This document shows, piece after piece, positions 13,656-22,182 of a DNA stretch of 64,000 bases. Position numbers and translations under genes: made by a program. Numbering within the stretch: the stretch's first letter is position 1; each line of letters opens with the position of its first letter. The stretch is taken from NCBI RefSeq assembly GCF_001660485.1, contig NZ_CP013979.1, forward strand, positions 4,030,001 to 4,094,000, written 5' to 3'. The DNA comes from Agromyces aureus (GTDB lineage: Bacteria > Actinomycetota > Actinomycetes > Actinomycetales > Microbacteriaceae). Under the pieces are notes generated by a model. The model had not been told where the DNA came from, searched no databases, and saw only the letters and a program-made list of their open reading frames with translations.

Positions 13656-14672
13656 CTACAGCCAGCCCTTGCGCTTGAAGAGGCCGTAGAGCACGCCCGC
13701 GAAGGCGAGCATGAGTGCGAGGGCGAACGGGTAGCCCCAGGGCTCGTCGAGCTCGGGCATGTGCGTGAAGTTCATGCCGTAGATGCCGGCCACGAGGGTC
13801 GGCGCGAAGATGATCGCCGCCCAGCTCGACACCTTCTTGGCCTGCTCACTCTGGGCGACGGCCGCCTCGGAGAGCACCTTCGTCTCCTCGTTCTGGCGCT
13901 GCGCCACGAGCGTGGAGTGCACCTGCAGCGCGTTCTGCAGCAACTGGCGGAACGTGTCGCCGTGCTCGACGATGCGCAGCACGTGGTCCTTCACGTCGCG
14001 CAGGTACCGCTGCAGTTCGAGGTCGACCGCGTACTTCTCGAACCCGCGCTCGAGCGCGTCGAACATGCCGACGAGCGGGCGCGTCGCGCGCTGGAACTCC
14101 ATCACCTCGCTCGCAAGGTCGTAGATGCGACGCGTCACCTCGGGGTCGCCGGAGAAGAGCTGCTCCTCGATCTCGTCGATGTCGTTCTCGAGGCCCGCGT
14201 CGACGGGCGCGTACTCGTCGACGACCTCGTCGAGCACGGCGTAGAGCACCGCTTCGGGCCCCCTCGCCAGCAGCTCGGGCGAGGATTCGAGGCGGCGACG
14301 CACCTTCGCGAGGTCGGGCGACTCGGCATGACGGATCGTGATCGCGTAGTCGGGGCCGGTGAACACGTGCAGCTCGCCGAACTCGACCTGCTCGACGTCG
14401 TCGAGGTAGCGGGCCGGGCGCAGCACCACGAAGAGCGAGTCGCCGTAGCGCTCGAGCTTCGCGCGCTGGTGCCCCTTGCGGGTGTCCTCGACGGCGAGCG
14501 GGTGGAGGCCGAACTCGGCCGCGAGCGCGTCGAGTTCGGCGTCGGTCGGCCGGTAGAGCCCGATCCACACGAACCCGCCGTGCGACTCATGGGTCTCGAA
14601 GGTCTCCTCGAGCGAGGCGGGGGTGGCGACCCGGAGGCCGTCCTTGTAGATCGCATTGTCGACGACGGGCAC
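13656..14672 (-). CDS. corA: CorA-type magnesium/cobalt transporter
   Basis: A 338-residue pentameric channel for divalent cations, mainly Mg2+. A long cytoplasmic domain is followed by two C-terminal transmembrane helices, and the signature YGMNF ends the first of them (about residue 298). The protein ends with the basic GLFKRKGWL. The GTG at 14672 is chosen because the family begins with VVDNAIYKDG-like sequence, while upstream in-frame ATG codons would add an untypical Arg-rich leader. CAGACT lies six bases before this GTG, a weak -10-like match. The gene is divergent from the ebo operon. Confidence 0.92.
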   Translation of the reverse strand: MPVVDNAIYKDGLRVATPASLEETFETHESHGGFVWIGLYRPTDAELDALAAEFGLHPLAVEDTRKGHQRAKLERYGDSLFVVLRPARYLDDVEQVEFGELHVFTGPDYAITIRHAESPDLAKVRRRLESSPELLARGPEAVLYAVLDEVVDEYAPVDAGLENDIDEIEEQLFSGDPEVTRRIYDLASEVMEFQRATRPLVGMFDALERGFEKYAVDLELQRYLRDVKDHVLRIVEHGDTFRQLLQNALQVHSTLVAQRQNEETKVLSEAAVAQSEQAKKVSSWAAIIFAPTLVAGIYGMNFTHMPELDEPWGYPFALALMLAFAGVLYGLFKRKGWL

Positions 14673-14755
14673 CGCGTCAGTCTGCCACCTGACCCCGCGC
14701 GACGAGCGCCCGTTCGTCGGAACGGCGGCCTTCGGCGCCAGTGATCTTTTGCACC

Positions 14756-14806
14756 TGAACGTACGAATGTCGTTCATTGACACTGCGACTTTCTGCGAAG
14801 TAGTCT
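14756..14806 (+). promoter_or_regulatory. Promoter and upstream inverted repeat of the ebo operon
   Basis: TTGACA (14777-14782) and TAGTCT (14801-14806), with an 18-base spacer, form the best sigma-70-type promoter in the window. Directly upstream, TGAACG-N9-CGTTCA (14756-14776) is an inverted repeat that could bind a regulator next to the -35 element. The leader to the first gene is about 105 bases and shows no recognised riboswitch. Confidence 0.65.
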
Positions 14807-14920
14807 GCACATCAGATCGCAAGGCGGCGAAACCGAGGTGGGTTCAGCACTCTCGTCACCGGTGCGATCCGGGCCGGCACCCGCTGGCATCCGCACCGGT
14901 CGACGACGACGGAGGTCTGC

Positions 14921-16045
14921 ATGCTCCCCGCCCCGGTGATCGCTGCCGCCCTCGAACCAGCGCTCGAGCAGGGCCTCGAAGAACGCATCGACGACGCCCT
15001 CGGCGACGTCACCGCCCTCGCCGGCGCCCACTGGAACGAGATCGGGCGCCGCACCGAGATCGCTGGGCCCGAGATGGCGGACCTCGTTGCCGGCGCCCGG
15101 GCCGCCGACGGCGGCAAGTACCTGCGGCCCCGACTCGCGGCGGCCGCGTTTCTCGCGCACGGCGGCACGGATGTCGCGCTGCTGCGGCACGTCGCCGGCG
15201 CAGTGCAGCTCGTGCACCTCGCCCTCTGCGCCCACGACGACGTCATCGACGGCGATCGGGTGCGCCACGGCCGCCCGAACGTCATCGGCCGCACCGAGGC
15301 GAACACCCTCGCGGCCGGGCTCGGCGCTTCGGCCGCGATCCGCCAGGGCGAGGCGTCCGGCCTGCTCGCGGGCGACCTCGCGCTGAACGCCGCCGCCATC
15401 GCGCTCATCACGGCGCCCGCGCAGGACCGCGTACGCCTGCGTCTCGCGGCCGTCGCGCTCGACGCGATCGAGCAGACCGTCGCTGGCGAGCTGCTCGACG
15501 TGCGCAGCGAGACCCTGCCGCCCGAGCAGAGTCGGCCGCTGCTCGTCGCTCGGCTGAAGACGGCCGCATACAGCGTGACGCTGCCGTTGCAGCTCGGCGC
15601 GATCGCGGCGGGCGCCGACGGTTCGAGCACCGGCGACCCGGCGGAACTCGACCGTATCGAACGGGTGGGAACCGCGCTCGGCATCGCCTACCAGCTCGGC
15701 GACGACGACCTCGGACTGTTCGGCGCGACCGAGACGACCGGGAAGTCGACGATCTCCGACCTGCGCGACGGCAAGCGCACGGAGCACATCCGGCTCGCCC
15801 TCGAACGCGCCGCGCCGGCCGACCGCGCGCGCATCGTGCAGGCGCTCGGCTCGCCCGAGGCCGACGAGGAGGACGCCCGACGGGTCCGCGAGATCGTGAC
15901 GGCGACCGGTGCCCGCGCCTCGGTCCACGAGCTGATCCGCACCCACCTCGAGCTCGGCATCCGCACCGCCAGGGCAGAGCTGCCGGCCCAGCTCGCCGAG
16001 TATCTCGCCGGGCTCGCCCTGTCGCTCAGGCACCGCACGAGCTGA
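14921..16045 (+). CDS. Polyprenyl diphosphate synthase of the ebo cluster
   Basis: A 374-residue trans-isoprenyl diphosphate synthase. It has GGKYLRPRL for IPP binding (about residue 65), a first aspartate-rich motif HDDVIDGD (about residue 107) and a second, GDDDLG, near residue 265, followed by GKSTISDLRDGKRTEH. It condenses IPP with an allylic diphosphate. Ala at the fifth position before the first motif fits a product of C20 or longer (inference). As the first gene of the operon it would supply the prenyl donor for the UbiA enzyme encoded at 17560. A palindromic hairpin and a T-poor spacer follow. Confidence 0.9.
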   Translation: MLPAPVIAAALEPALEQGLEERIDDALGDVTALAGAHWNEIGRRTEIAGPEMADLVAGARAADGGKYLRPRLAAAAFLAHGGTDVALLRHVAGAVQLVHLALCAHDDVIDGDRVRHGRPNVIGRTEANTLAAGLGASAAIRQGEASGLLAGDLALNAAAIALITAPAQDRVRLRLAAVALDAIEQTVAGELLDVRSETLPPEQSRPLLVARLKTAAYSVTLPLQLGAIAAGADGSSTGDPAELDRIERVGTALGIAYQLGDDDLGLFGATETTGKSTISDLRDGKRTEHIRLALERAAPADRARIVQALGSPEADEEDARRVREIVTATGARASVHELIRTHLELGIRTARAELPAQLAEYLAGLALSLRHRTS

Positions 16046-16076
16046 GGATGCCGCGGCGCCAGCCCGCGACATCCGC
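16046..16076. repeat. Hairpin copy of the GGATGCCGCGG repeat inside the ebo operon
   Basis: GGATGCCGCGG and CCGCGACATCC face each other across a short loop immediately after the polyprenyl synthase stop. One C/T difference separates the arms. It is a diverged member of the palindrome family and might attenuate transcription into the rest of the operon. Confidence 0.65.
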
Positions 16077-16080
16077 AGGC

Positions 16081-16240
16081 CGCGAAGCACGACCCGCCAG
16101 GTACGACGCACGACCGAACAGACCAGAAGAACGCACCAGAAGAACAGACCGAAGACCAGACCAGACCAGACCAGAAGCCAAGCGAACACCGGCACCGGGC
16201 CCGCCCCGGACGCACGACCCCTCGATCGAAGGAGACCGAC
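16081..16240 (+). other. T-poor, A/C/G-rich spacer with CCAGA tandem repeats
   Basis: In these 160 bases only three are T. Four consecutive CCAGA units occupy 16156-16175, and AACAGACC/AGAAGAAC words recur around them. The RNA would be almost free of U and probably unstructured. It holds no gene and ends in the AAGGAG ribosome binding site of the inositol synthase gene. Confidence 0.75.
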
Positions 16241-17563
16241 GTGGAGCACCACGCCCAGCACGAGCCCGCCGCCCAGCCGACCGAGGCCGACGGGGGCGCC
16301 CGCGCCACCGAGTGGACCAGGGGTCGCGTGGGCCTCTGGTTGATCGGAGCACGCGGGTCGGTCGCGACGACCGTCGCGGTCGGCGTGCACGCCCTCGGCG
16401 CGCGCATCGCGCCGCCGACCGGCTGCACGACGTCGGGCCCGGGGTTCGCCGAGGTTCCGCTGCCCGGGTTCGACGAGATCGTCATCGGCGGGCACGACCT
16501 CAGCACCACGCCGGTCGGGCTGCGCGCCGAGCAGCTCGCCGCCGCGGGCATGATCCCCGCCGCGATCGTCGCGGCGGTGCGCGACGAGCTCGACGCCGTC
16601 GATGCCGAGGTACGGCCCGGCTACGACCCGTCGACCCACACGGGCAGCCAGTCCGAGGCCGTCGCGCGGCTCGCCGCCGACCTCGTCGACTTCCGCGAGC
16701 GGAACGGCCTCGCACACGTCACGGTCGTCGACGTGTCGTCGACCGAGCCGCTGCCGGCCGACCGCCCCGAGTTCCACGACCCCGCGCTGCTCGCGGCCGC
16801 CATCGCCGAGCCCGGGGCCGCCGTGCTGCCGCCCAGCTCGATCGCGGCCCTCGCCGCGGTCGAGGCCGGCGCCTCGTACGCCTGCTTCACGCCCTCGGCC
16901 GGACTCGGCCTGCCGGCGCTCCGCGCCATCGCCCGACCGCGCATCGCGTTCGCCGGGCAGGACGGCAAGACCGGCGAGACCCTGCTGCGCACGGTGCTCG
17001 CGCCCATGTTCGTGGAGCGCGGCATGCACGTGCTCTCGTGGGCCGGCGCGAACCTCCTGGGCGGCGGTGACGGGCAGACGCTCGCCGACCCCGAGGCCGT
17101 GCGAAGCAAGCTCGCGTCGAAGACGCGCGGCCTGCACAGCCTCGTCGGCGAGCACGTCGTCGCCCCGCTGCACATCGACAACGTGCCCGACCTCGGCGAC
17201 GTGAAGACCGCGTGGGACCACGTGCACGCCGAGGGGTTCCTGTCGAGCCGCATCACGCTGCAGACCACGTGGACCGCCTACGACTCCATGCTCGCCGCGC
17301 CGCTCGTGATCGACCTCGCGCGCCTGCTGTCGCTGGCCGGGGCCGCCGGGGTGCGCGGCGTCGTGCCGGCGCTCGGGAGCTTCTTCAAGGACCCGTGGGG
17401 CAGCGAGGTGCACGCGTTCGCCGACCAGTCGACGGCGCTCAAGTCATGGGCGGCCGACCTCGGCGAGCAGGTCGCGGGGCAGGATGCCGCGGGCGCCGCC
17501 GAGGGCCAGGCCGGCGCTGCGGCGCCCGGCGCCGACCCGGTGCCGATCGGCGGGGTGCGGTGA
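16241..17563 (+). CDS. Inositol-3-phosphate synthase (ebo-cluster type)
   Basis: A 440-residue NAD+-dependent enzyme expected to cyclise glucose 6-phosphate to inositol 3-phosphate. It shows an N-terminal nucleotide-binding loop LIGARGSVATT (about residue 34), FAGQDGKTGETLLRTVLAPMF, SWAGANLLGGGDG and DNVPDLGDVKTAWDHV, all inositol synthase signatures. The N-terminus differs from the ~360-residue actinobacterial Ino1 (VGNCAASLVQG-like loop), so this is probably not the housekeeping enzyme. GTG at 16241 has AAGGAG upstream. Its TGA overlaps the GTG of the prenyltransferase gene. In this operon it occupies the role that the EboD sugar-phosphate cyclase has in other ebo clusters (inference). Confidence 0.85.
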   Translation: MEHHAQHEPAAQPTEADGGARATEWTRGRVGLWLIGARGSVATTVAVGVHALGARIAPPTGCTTSGPGFAEVPLPGFDEIVIGGHDLSTTPVGLRAEQLAAAGMIPAAIVAAVRDELDAVDAEVRPGYDPSTHTGSQSEAVARLAADLVDFRERNGLAHVTVVDVSSTEPLPADRPEFHDPALLAAAIAEPGAAVLPPSSIAALAAVEAGASYACFTPSAGLGLPALRAIARPRIAFAGQDGKTGETLLRTVLAPMFVERGMHVLSWAGANLLGGGDGQTLADPEAVRSKLASKTRGLHSLVGEHVVAPLHIDNVPDLGDVKTAWDHVHAEGFLSSRITLQTTWTAYDSMLAAPLVIDLARLLSLAGAAGVRGVVPALGSFFKDPWGSEVHAFADQSTALKSWAADLGEQVAGQDAAGAAEGQAGAAAPGADPVPIGGVR

Positions 17564-18453
17564 CGACCGTCTCCGACGTCCTCGAACTGGTGCGCGCGCC
17601 GGCCGCGCTCACCGTGCTCGGCGACACCGCGGCGGGCGCCCAGGTCGCCGCAGGCGGCTTCGACCGGCGCGGATGGATGCTGCCGCTCGCCTCGGTCGCG
17701 ATCTACAGCGGCGGCATGGCCCTGAACGACTGGGCCGACCGCGACCTCGACGCCGTCGAACGGCCGGAGCGGCCGATCCCGTCGGGGCGGATCAGCCCCC
17801 GGCGAGCACTCGCGGTCGCCGCCGGGCTCGGTGCGGTCGGGCTCGCGTTGGCCGCGGCCGGCGGCGGGCGACGCGGACTCGCGGTCGCGGCGCCGCTCGT
17901 GGCATCCGTCGCGCTGTACGACCTGGTCGCGAAGCCCACCACGGCCGGCCCGCTCGCGATGGCCGCGTGCCGCGGACTCGACGTGCTCCTCGGCGCCGGC
18001 GGGTCGCCGCGGGCGCTGCCGGCGGCACTCGCGATCGCCGTGCACACGCTCGGCGTCACCGCGCTCTCCCGCGGCGAGGTGCACGGCGGCTCGGCCGCCG
18101 ACACCGCACTCTCGCTCGTCGCGACGGGCGCGGCCGCGGCCGCCGTCGACTCGGTGGGCCCCGGCGTGCAGACCGCTGCCGCGCGGCTCGGCGGTGCCGC
18201 CGGGTCGGCCGTCTACCTCGCCGCGGCACTGCCGGGGCAGTTGGCCGTCGTCGACGACCCCACGCCGAAGCGCGTACGCGATGCCACCCGGGCGGGCATC
18301 GGGTCGGTCGTGCCGTTGCAGGCGGCCATCGTCGCGCGGGGCGGCTCGCTCGCCATCGCGGCCGGCCTGATGGCGGTGCATGCGACGATCCGGCAGCGCG
18401 GCCGTCGTGGCCGGAAGCCCGGCACCGGGCCCGCCCGCGGAGACGTCACGTGA
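17560..18453 (+). CDS. eboC: EboC-like UbiA prenyltransferase
   Basis: A 297-residue integral membrane protein of the UbiA superfamily, which transfers a prenyl group to a polar acceptor. The first Asp-rich motif NDWADRDLDAVERPERPIPSGR lies at about residues 56-76, and the second (YDLVAK) near residue 125. Seven to eight hydrophobic helices follow. The phrase LTVLGDTAAGAQ and TALSRGEVHGG match my memory of EboC proteins. GTGA overlaps on both sides show translational coupling. The likely donor is the product of the polyprenyl synthase at 14921; the acceptor may be a cyclitol phosphate (inference). Confidence 0.88.
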   Translation: MTTVSDVLELVRAPAALTVLGDTAAGAQVAAGGFDRRGWMLPLASVAIYSGGMALNDWADRDLDAVERPERPIPSGRISPRRALAVAAGLGAVGLALAAAGGGRRGLAVAAPLVASVALYDLVAKPTTAGPLAMAACRGLDVLLGAGGSPRALPAALAIAVHTLGVTALSRGEVHGGSAADTALSLVATGAAAAAVDSVGPGVQTAAARLGGAAGSAVYLAAALPGQLAVVDDPTPKRVRDATRAGIGSVVPLQAAIVARGGSLAIAAGLMAVHATIRQRGRRGRKPGTGPARGDVT

Positions 18454-19334
18454 GCACGGACCTGCCCGGGGGCCTGCCCGATGCGCGGTTCACGCTCGGC
18501 TACGGCACGAACGGGTTCACGGATCATCCGCTCGACGACGCGATCACGGTGCTCGACGCGCTCGGTTACCGCGGTCTTGCGCTCACCCTCGGGCATCCGC
18601 ACCTCGATCCCTTCGCGAGCGACGCCGACCGTACGGCCGCGCGAGTGCGGCGCCGGCTCGACGATCTCGGCTGGCGGGTCGTGATCGAGACGGGCACGCG
18701 GTACCTGCTCGACCCGTTCCGCAAGCACCGCCCCAACCTGCTCGACGACGACGCGAGCCTGCGCGAGGCGTTCCTGCGCCGCGCCATCGACCTCGGCGCG
18801 ATCCTCGGCGCGGACTGCGTGTCGCTCTGGTCGGGCGTGCTGCCAGAGGGCGTCGAGCCGGGCCGGGCTCACGACCGCCTCCGCGTGCGCCTCGACGGGC
18901 TGGTCGACCAGGCCGCCGATGCGGGCGTCCCGCTCGCGTTCGAACCCGAGCCCGGCATGCTCGTCGAGACGGTCGCCGACGCCCTGGCGCTGCGCACCGA
19001 TCTCGGCGACCCGGATGCGCTCGGCCTCACGGTCGACCTCGGCCACTGCGTCGTCGTCGAGCCCGAAGGGGTCGTCGGCGCCCTGCGCGCCGCAGGTGCG
19101 CTACTGCGCAACGTGCAGGTCGACGACATGCTGCCCGTCGCCCACGAGCACCTCGAACTCGGCCGCGGGACGCTCGACCTCACCGCTGCCCTGCGCACGC
19201 TCGACGAGCTCGACTACCGCGGCCTCGCCGCCGTCGAACTCCCCCGCCACGCGCACGACGCCCCCGGCGTCGCCGCCCGATCGATGACCGCACTCGAGAA
19301 CGCCTGGAGGCACGATGCAGCACACGTGGACTGA
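18450..19334 (+). CDS. Sugar phosphate isomerase/epimerase-type TIM barrel
   Basis: A 294-residue protein of the xylose-isomerase-like (AP endonuclease 2) TIM-barrel superfamily. Metal-binding residues appear as LAFEPEPGMLVE (Glu, about residue 167), VDLGHCVVVEP (Asp-His, about residue 195), NVQVDDML and AAVELPR near the C-terminus. It probably isomerises, epimerises or dehydrates a sugar or cyclitol in the ebo pathway. Its start overlaps the eboC stop by GTGA, and its last 20 bases overlap eboA, so it belongs to the same translation unit. Confidence 0.85.
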   Translation: MSTDLPGGLPDARFTLGYGTNGFTDHPLDDAITVLDALGYRGLALTLGHPHLDPFASDADRTAARVRRRLDDLGWRVVIETGTRYLLDPFRKHRPNLLDDDASLREAFLRRAIDLGAILGADCVSLWSGVLPEGVEPGRAHDRLRVRLDGLVDQAADAGVPLAFEPEPGMLVETVADALALRTDLGDPDALGLTVDLGHCVVVEPEGVVGALRAAGALLRNVQVDDMLPVAHEHLELGRGTLDLTAALRTLDELDYRGLAAVELPRHAHDAPGVAARSMTALENAWRHDAAHVD

Positions 19335-20067
19335 CGATGCCGTGCGGCAGATCGCCGCAGACCCCGACCGCATCGCGGAGCTGTTCCCCGCCGCGGGCCG
19401 CGAGGTGGGGCGCGCGCCGCTCGCGCCGGAGACCGATCCCCTCGGGCTCACCGCCGGCACCGAAGACGACCTCGCCCGCGAGGCGCTCGTCGCGGCGCTG
19501 CTCGACGCACTCCCGCCCGCCGAGGCGGCGGCCGAGCTCGCCGACCTGTACCGCTACGGCGACGACGCCGAGCGGCGCGGGGTGCTGCGAGGGCTCGGTG
19601 CGGCCGAGGCCGCCGGTGAGTTCGCGACGATCGATGCGGCAGTCATCGAGCGTGCGGATGTCTCGGGCGGTGCGGATGTCGCAGGCTCGCCGCCCGCGGC
19701 ATCCGCACCGCCTGCGAACCTCGACCCCGTCGTCGCGGCCGGCCTGAGCCTGGTCGCCGAGGCGCTGCGCTCGAACGACCCGCGCCTGGTGGCCGCAGCA
19801 CTCGGCCCGTTCGCCGCCGCGCACCTCGACCAGCACGCCTGGCGGCACGGCGTGCTGAAGGCGCTGTTCATGGGCATCCCACTCGACGCCGTGACCGACC
19901 TCGACCGCCGTGCCGACGCCGAGGTCGCCCGCATGGCCGCCGGCCTCGTCGCCGAGCGCCGCGCGGCATCACGAGACGTGACCGACGACATGACCCGGCT
20001 CGCCGCCGGGTACGAGTCGGCGACCACCGAGAACACCCCGAACACCACCGACCCTACGGAGGACTGA
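19315..20067 (+). CDS. eboA: EboA domain protein
   Basis: A 250-residue protein. The C-terminal part, SNDPRLVAAALGPFAAAHLD, then AWRHGVLKALFMGIPLDAV and RADAEVARMAAGLVAERRAA, is the diagnostic EboA segment. A low-complexity linker near residues 113-132 (ADVSGGADVAGSPPAASAPP) is encoded by three copies of the GGATGT/GCATCC repeat word. No catalytic motif is known. EboA is the family that defines ebo clusters. The gene begins inside the end of the TIM-barrel gene and ends one base before eboB. Confidence 0.9.
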   Translation: MQHTWTDDAVRQIAADPDRIAELFPAAGREVGRAPLAPETDPLGLTAGTEDDLAREALVAALLDALPPAEAAAELADLYRYGDDAERRGVLRGLGAAEAAGEFATIDAAVIERADVSGGADVAGSPPAASAPPANLDPVVAAGLSLVAEALRSNDPRLVAAALGPFAAAHLDQHAWRHGVLKALFMGIPLDAVTDLDRRADAEVARMAAGLVAERRAASRDVTDDMTRLAAGYESATTENTPNTTDPTED

Positions 20068-20068
20068 C

Positions 20069-20950
20069 ATGCGCATCTTCGACCCGCACATCCACATGAC
20101 CTCGCGCACGACGACCGACTACCGCGCCATGTACGCCGCGGGTGTGCGCGCGCTCGTCGAGCCGTCGTTCTGGCACGGCCAGCCGCGCACGAACGTGGGC
20201 AGCTACACCGACTACTTCGACGCGCTCATCGGGTGGGAGCGGTTCCGAGCGGCGCAGTACGGCATCCGGCATCACGCCACGATCGGCCTGAACCCGAAGG
20301 AGGCGAACGACCCGCGCTGCCGCGAGGTGCTCGACGTGCTGCCCCGCTACCTCGCGAAGGACGGCGTCGTGGCCGTCGGCGAGACGGGCTACGACTCGAT
20401 GACGCCCGAGGAGGACGAGGTCTTCGCCCGCCACCTCGAGCTCGCACTGAAGCACGGCCTGCCCGCGCTCGTGCACACGCCGCACCGCGACAAGGCCGCC
20501 GGCACGCGCCGCACGCTCGACGTCGTGCGCGAGTCGGGCCTGGCACCCGGCCTGGTCGTCGTCGACCACCTCAACGAGACCACGGTGGCGGATGTCGCCG
20601 ACAGCGGCTGCTGGATGGGCTTCTCGATCTACCCCGACACGAAGATGGACGAGCACCGGTTCGTGGCGATCCTGCGCGAGTACGGCACCGAGCGGATGCT
20701 GGCGAACAGCGCAGCCGACTGGGGGCACTCCGACCCGCTGAAGACGCTCGCGACCGCGCACGCCATGCTCGACGCCGGGTTCACCGCCGACGACGTCGAC
20801 CTCGTGCTCTGGCGCAACCCGGTCGAGTTCTACGGGCAGAGCGGGCGGCTGAACCTCGACCCGGTGCCCGGGTTCGAATCGAGCGATGCGGATGCCGCGG
20901 GGCCGGTGTCGTTCGAGGGCAACTCCGTGCTGCGGGGGGTGCCGGCCTGA
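20069..20950 (+). CDS. eboB: TatD-like metal-dependent hydrolase EboB
   Basis: A 293-residue amidohydrolase-fold protein. The metal ligands are visible as DPHIHM at residues 5-10, GETGYD (Glu, about residue 111), LVHTPHRDK (His), VVDHLNE (His) and SAADWGHSD (Asp), the order seen in TatD enzymes. The substrate is not established. It starts one base after eboA and its TGA overlaps the eboE ATG. Residues near the C-terminus (SSDADAAGP) are encoded by another GGATGCCGCGG repeat word. Confidence 0.9.
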   Translation: MRIFDPHIHMTSRTTTDYRAMYAAGVRALVEPSFWHGQPRTNVGSYTDYFDALIGWERFRAAQYGIRHHATIGLNPKEANDPRCREVLDVLPRYLAKDGVVAVGETGYDSMTPEEDEVFARHLELALKHGLPALVHTPHRDKAAGTRRTLDVVRESGLAPGLVVVDHLNETTVADVADSGCWMGFSIYPDTKMDEHRFVAILREYGTERMLANSAADWGHSDPLKTLATAHAMLDAGFTADDVDLVLWRNPVEFYGQSGRLNLDPVPGFESSDADAAGPVSFEGNSVLRGVPA

Positions 20951-22182
20951 TGGAACTCTCGTACTGCACCAACGTGCACCCGGCCGAGGATCTCGACGGC
21001 GTGCTCGACCAGCTCACCCGGTATGCGGGCCCCGCGCGCCGTGCCGCGGACCTCGACCGGCTGGGTGTCGGCCTCTGGCTGCCCGCGCCCCTCGCACGCC
21101 GACTCGCGACCGACGCCGCCGCGCGCGACCGCCTGCGCACCGGACTCGAGGCCGAGGGACTCGAGGTGCGCACGATCAACGCGTTCCCCTACACCGCGTT
21201 CCACGCCGAGATCGTGAAGCTCGACGTGTACCGACCCGACTGGACCGACCCCCGGCGGGCCGAGTTCACGCTCGACTGCGCTCGGGTGCTCGCGGACCTG
21301 CTGCCGGAGGGCGCTGACGGCAGCATCTCCACCCTGCCCCTCGGTTGGCGGTTCCCGTGGACGCCCGTCGAGGACGACCGGGCCACCGCGGCGCTCTCGC
21401 GCGTCTCAGTAGAGCTGCGGGGGCTGCGCGAACGCACGGGCCGCACGATCCGCCTCGCGATCGAGCCCGAGCCGGGCTGCGTGCTCGACACCGTCGACGA
21501 CATCCTCGGGTGGCTGGCCCCGCGCCTCGGCCCGACCGCCCTCGGCCGCATCGATCCCGAGTTCGTCGGCATCTGCCTGGACACGTGCCACCTCGCGACC
21601 TCGTTCGCCGACCCGATCGAGACGGTGCGGCGGGTGGGCGCCGCAGGCATCCGCATCCCGAAGATCCAGGCTTCGGCCGCCCTGCACATCGACGACCCGG
21701 CGGCTCCCGAGGCGCGCGAGGCGCTGCGAGCGTTCGCCGAGCCCCGCTACCTGCACCAGACACGGGCGCTCGCACCCGACGGCGTCGTGATCCGCGTCGA
21801 CGACCTGCCCGACGCGCTCGACGAGGCCGACGGGCTCCGCACCGACGGCCCATGGCGCGTGCACTTCCACGTGCCACTGCACCTCGAGCCCGACGAGCCG
21901 CTCGCCTCGACGACCGACGTGCTGCGCCGCGCGGTGGCCGCGGTGCGCGAACTGCCCGACGGCGACTCCGCCCACCTCGACGTGGAGACGTACACGTGGT
22001 CCGTGCTTCCCGGCGGCGCCGGCGACCTCGTCGAGGGCATCGCCGCCGAGCTGCGCTGGGCGACGGAGGAGCTGCTCGGCGGCCGGCAGGAGACGGAACC
22101 AGCCGAAGCGGAACCCGCCGAGACGCGCACGACCGACGCCGGCCGTGCCGCGGCATCCGCCCCTCGGATGGCGACGGCATGA
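20950..22182 (+). CDS. eboE: Metabolite traffic protein EboE
   Basis: A 410-residue TIM-barrel protein. The opening MELSYCTNVHPAEDLDGVL and the segments RTINAFPYTAFH, STLPLGWR, LAIEPEPGCVLDT and GICLDTCHLATSF are characteristic of EboE. Glu in EPEP and Asp-His in DTCH are probable metal ligands, as in xylose-isomerase-like enzymes. The C-terminal 30 residues are low complexity and end with AAASAPRMATA, encoded by a CCGCGGCATCC repeat at 22148, so the repeat extended or replaced the tail. ATGA overlap with the next gene. Confidence 0.9.
   Translation: MELSYCTNVHPAEDLDGVLDQLTRYAGPARRAADLDRLGVGLWLPAPLARRLATDAAARDRLRTGLEAEGLEVRTINAFPYTAFHAEIVKLDVYRPDWTDPRRAEFTLDCARVLADLLPEGADGSISTLPLGWRFPWTPVEDDRATAALSRVSVELRGLRERTGRTIRLAIEPEPGCVLDTVDDILGWLAPRLGPTALGRIDPEFVGICLDTCHLATSFADPIETVRRVGAAGIRIPKIQASAALHIDDPAAPEAREALRAFAEPRYLHQTRALAPDGVVIRVDDLPDALDEADGLRTDGPWRVHFHVPLHLEPDEPLASTTDVLRRAVAAVRELPDGDSAHLDVETYTWSVLPGGAGDLVEGIAAELRWATEELLGGRQETEPAEAEPAETRTTDAGRAAASAPRMATA

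Noticed and set aside
16048..16240. Possible peptide encoded in the T-poor spacer
   Set aside because: The frame is open only because T is nearly absent. The product is Arg/Pro/Thr low complexity and runs out of frame into the inositol synthase gene.
14774..17413. 879-codon minus-strand frame across the ebo operon
   Set aside because: Antisense to three well-supported genes. The composition is typical of a GC-skew shadow.
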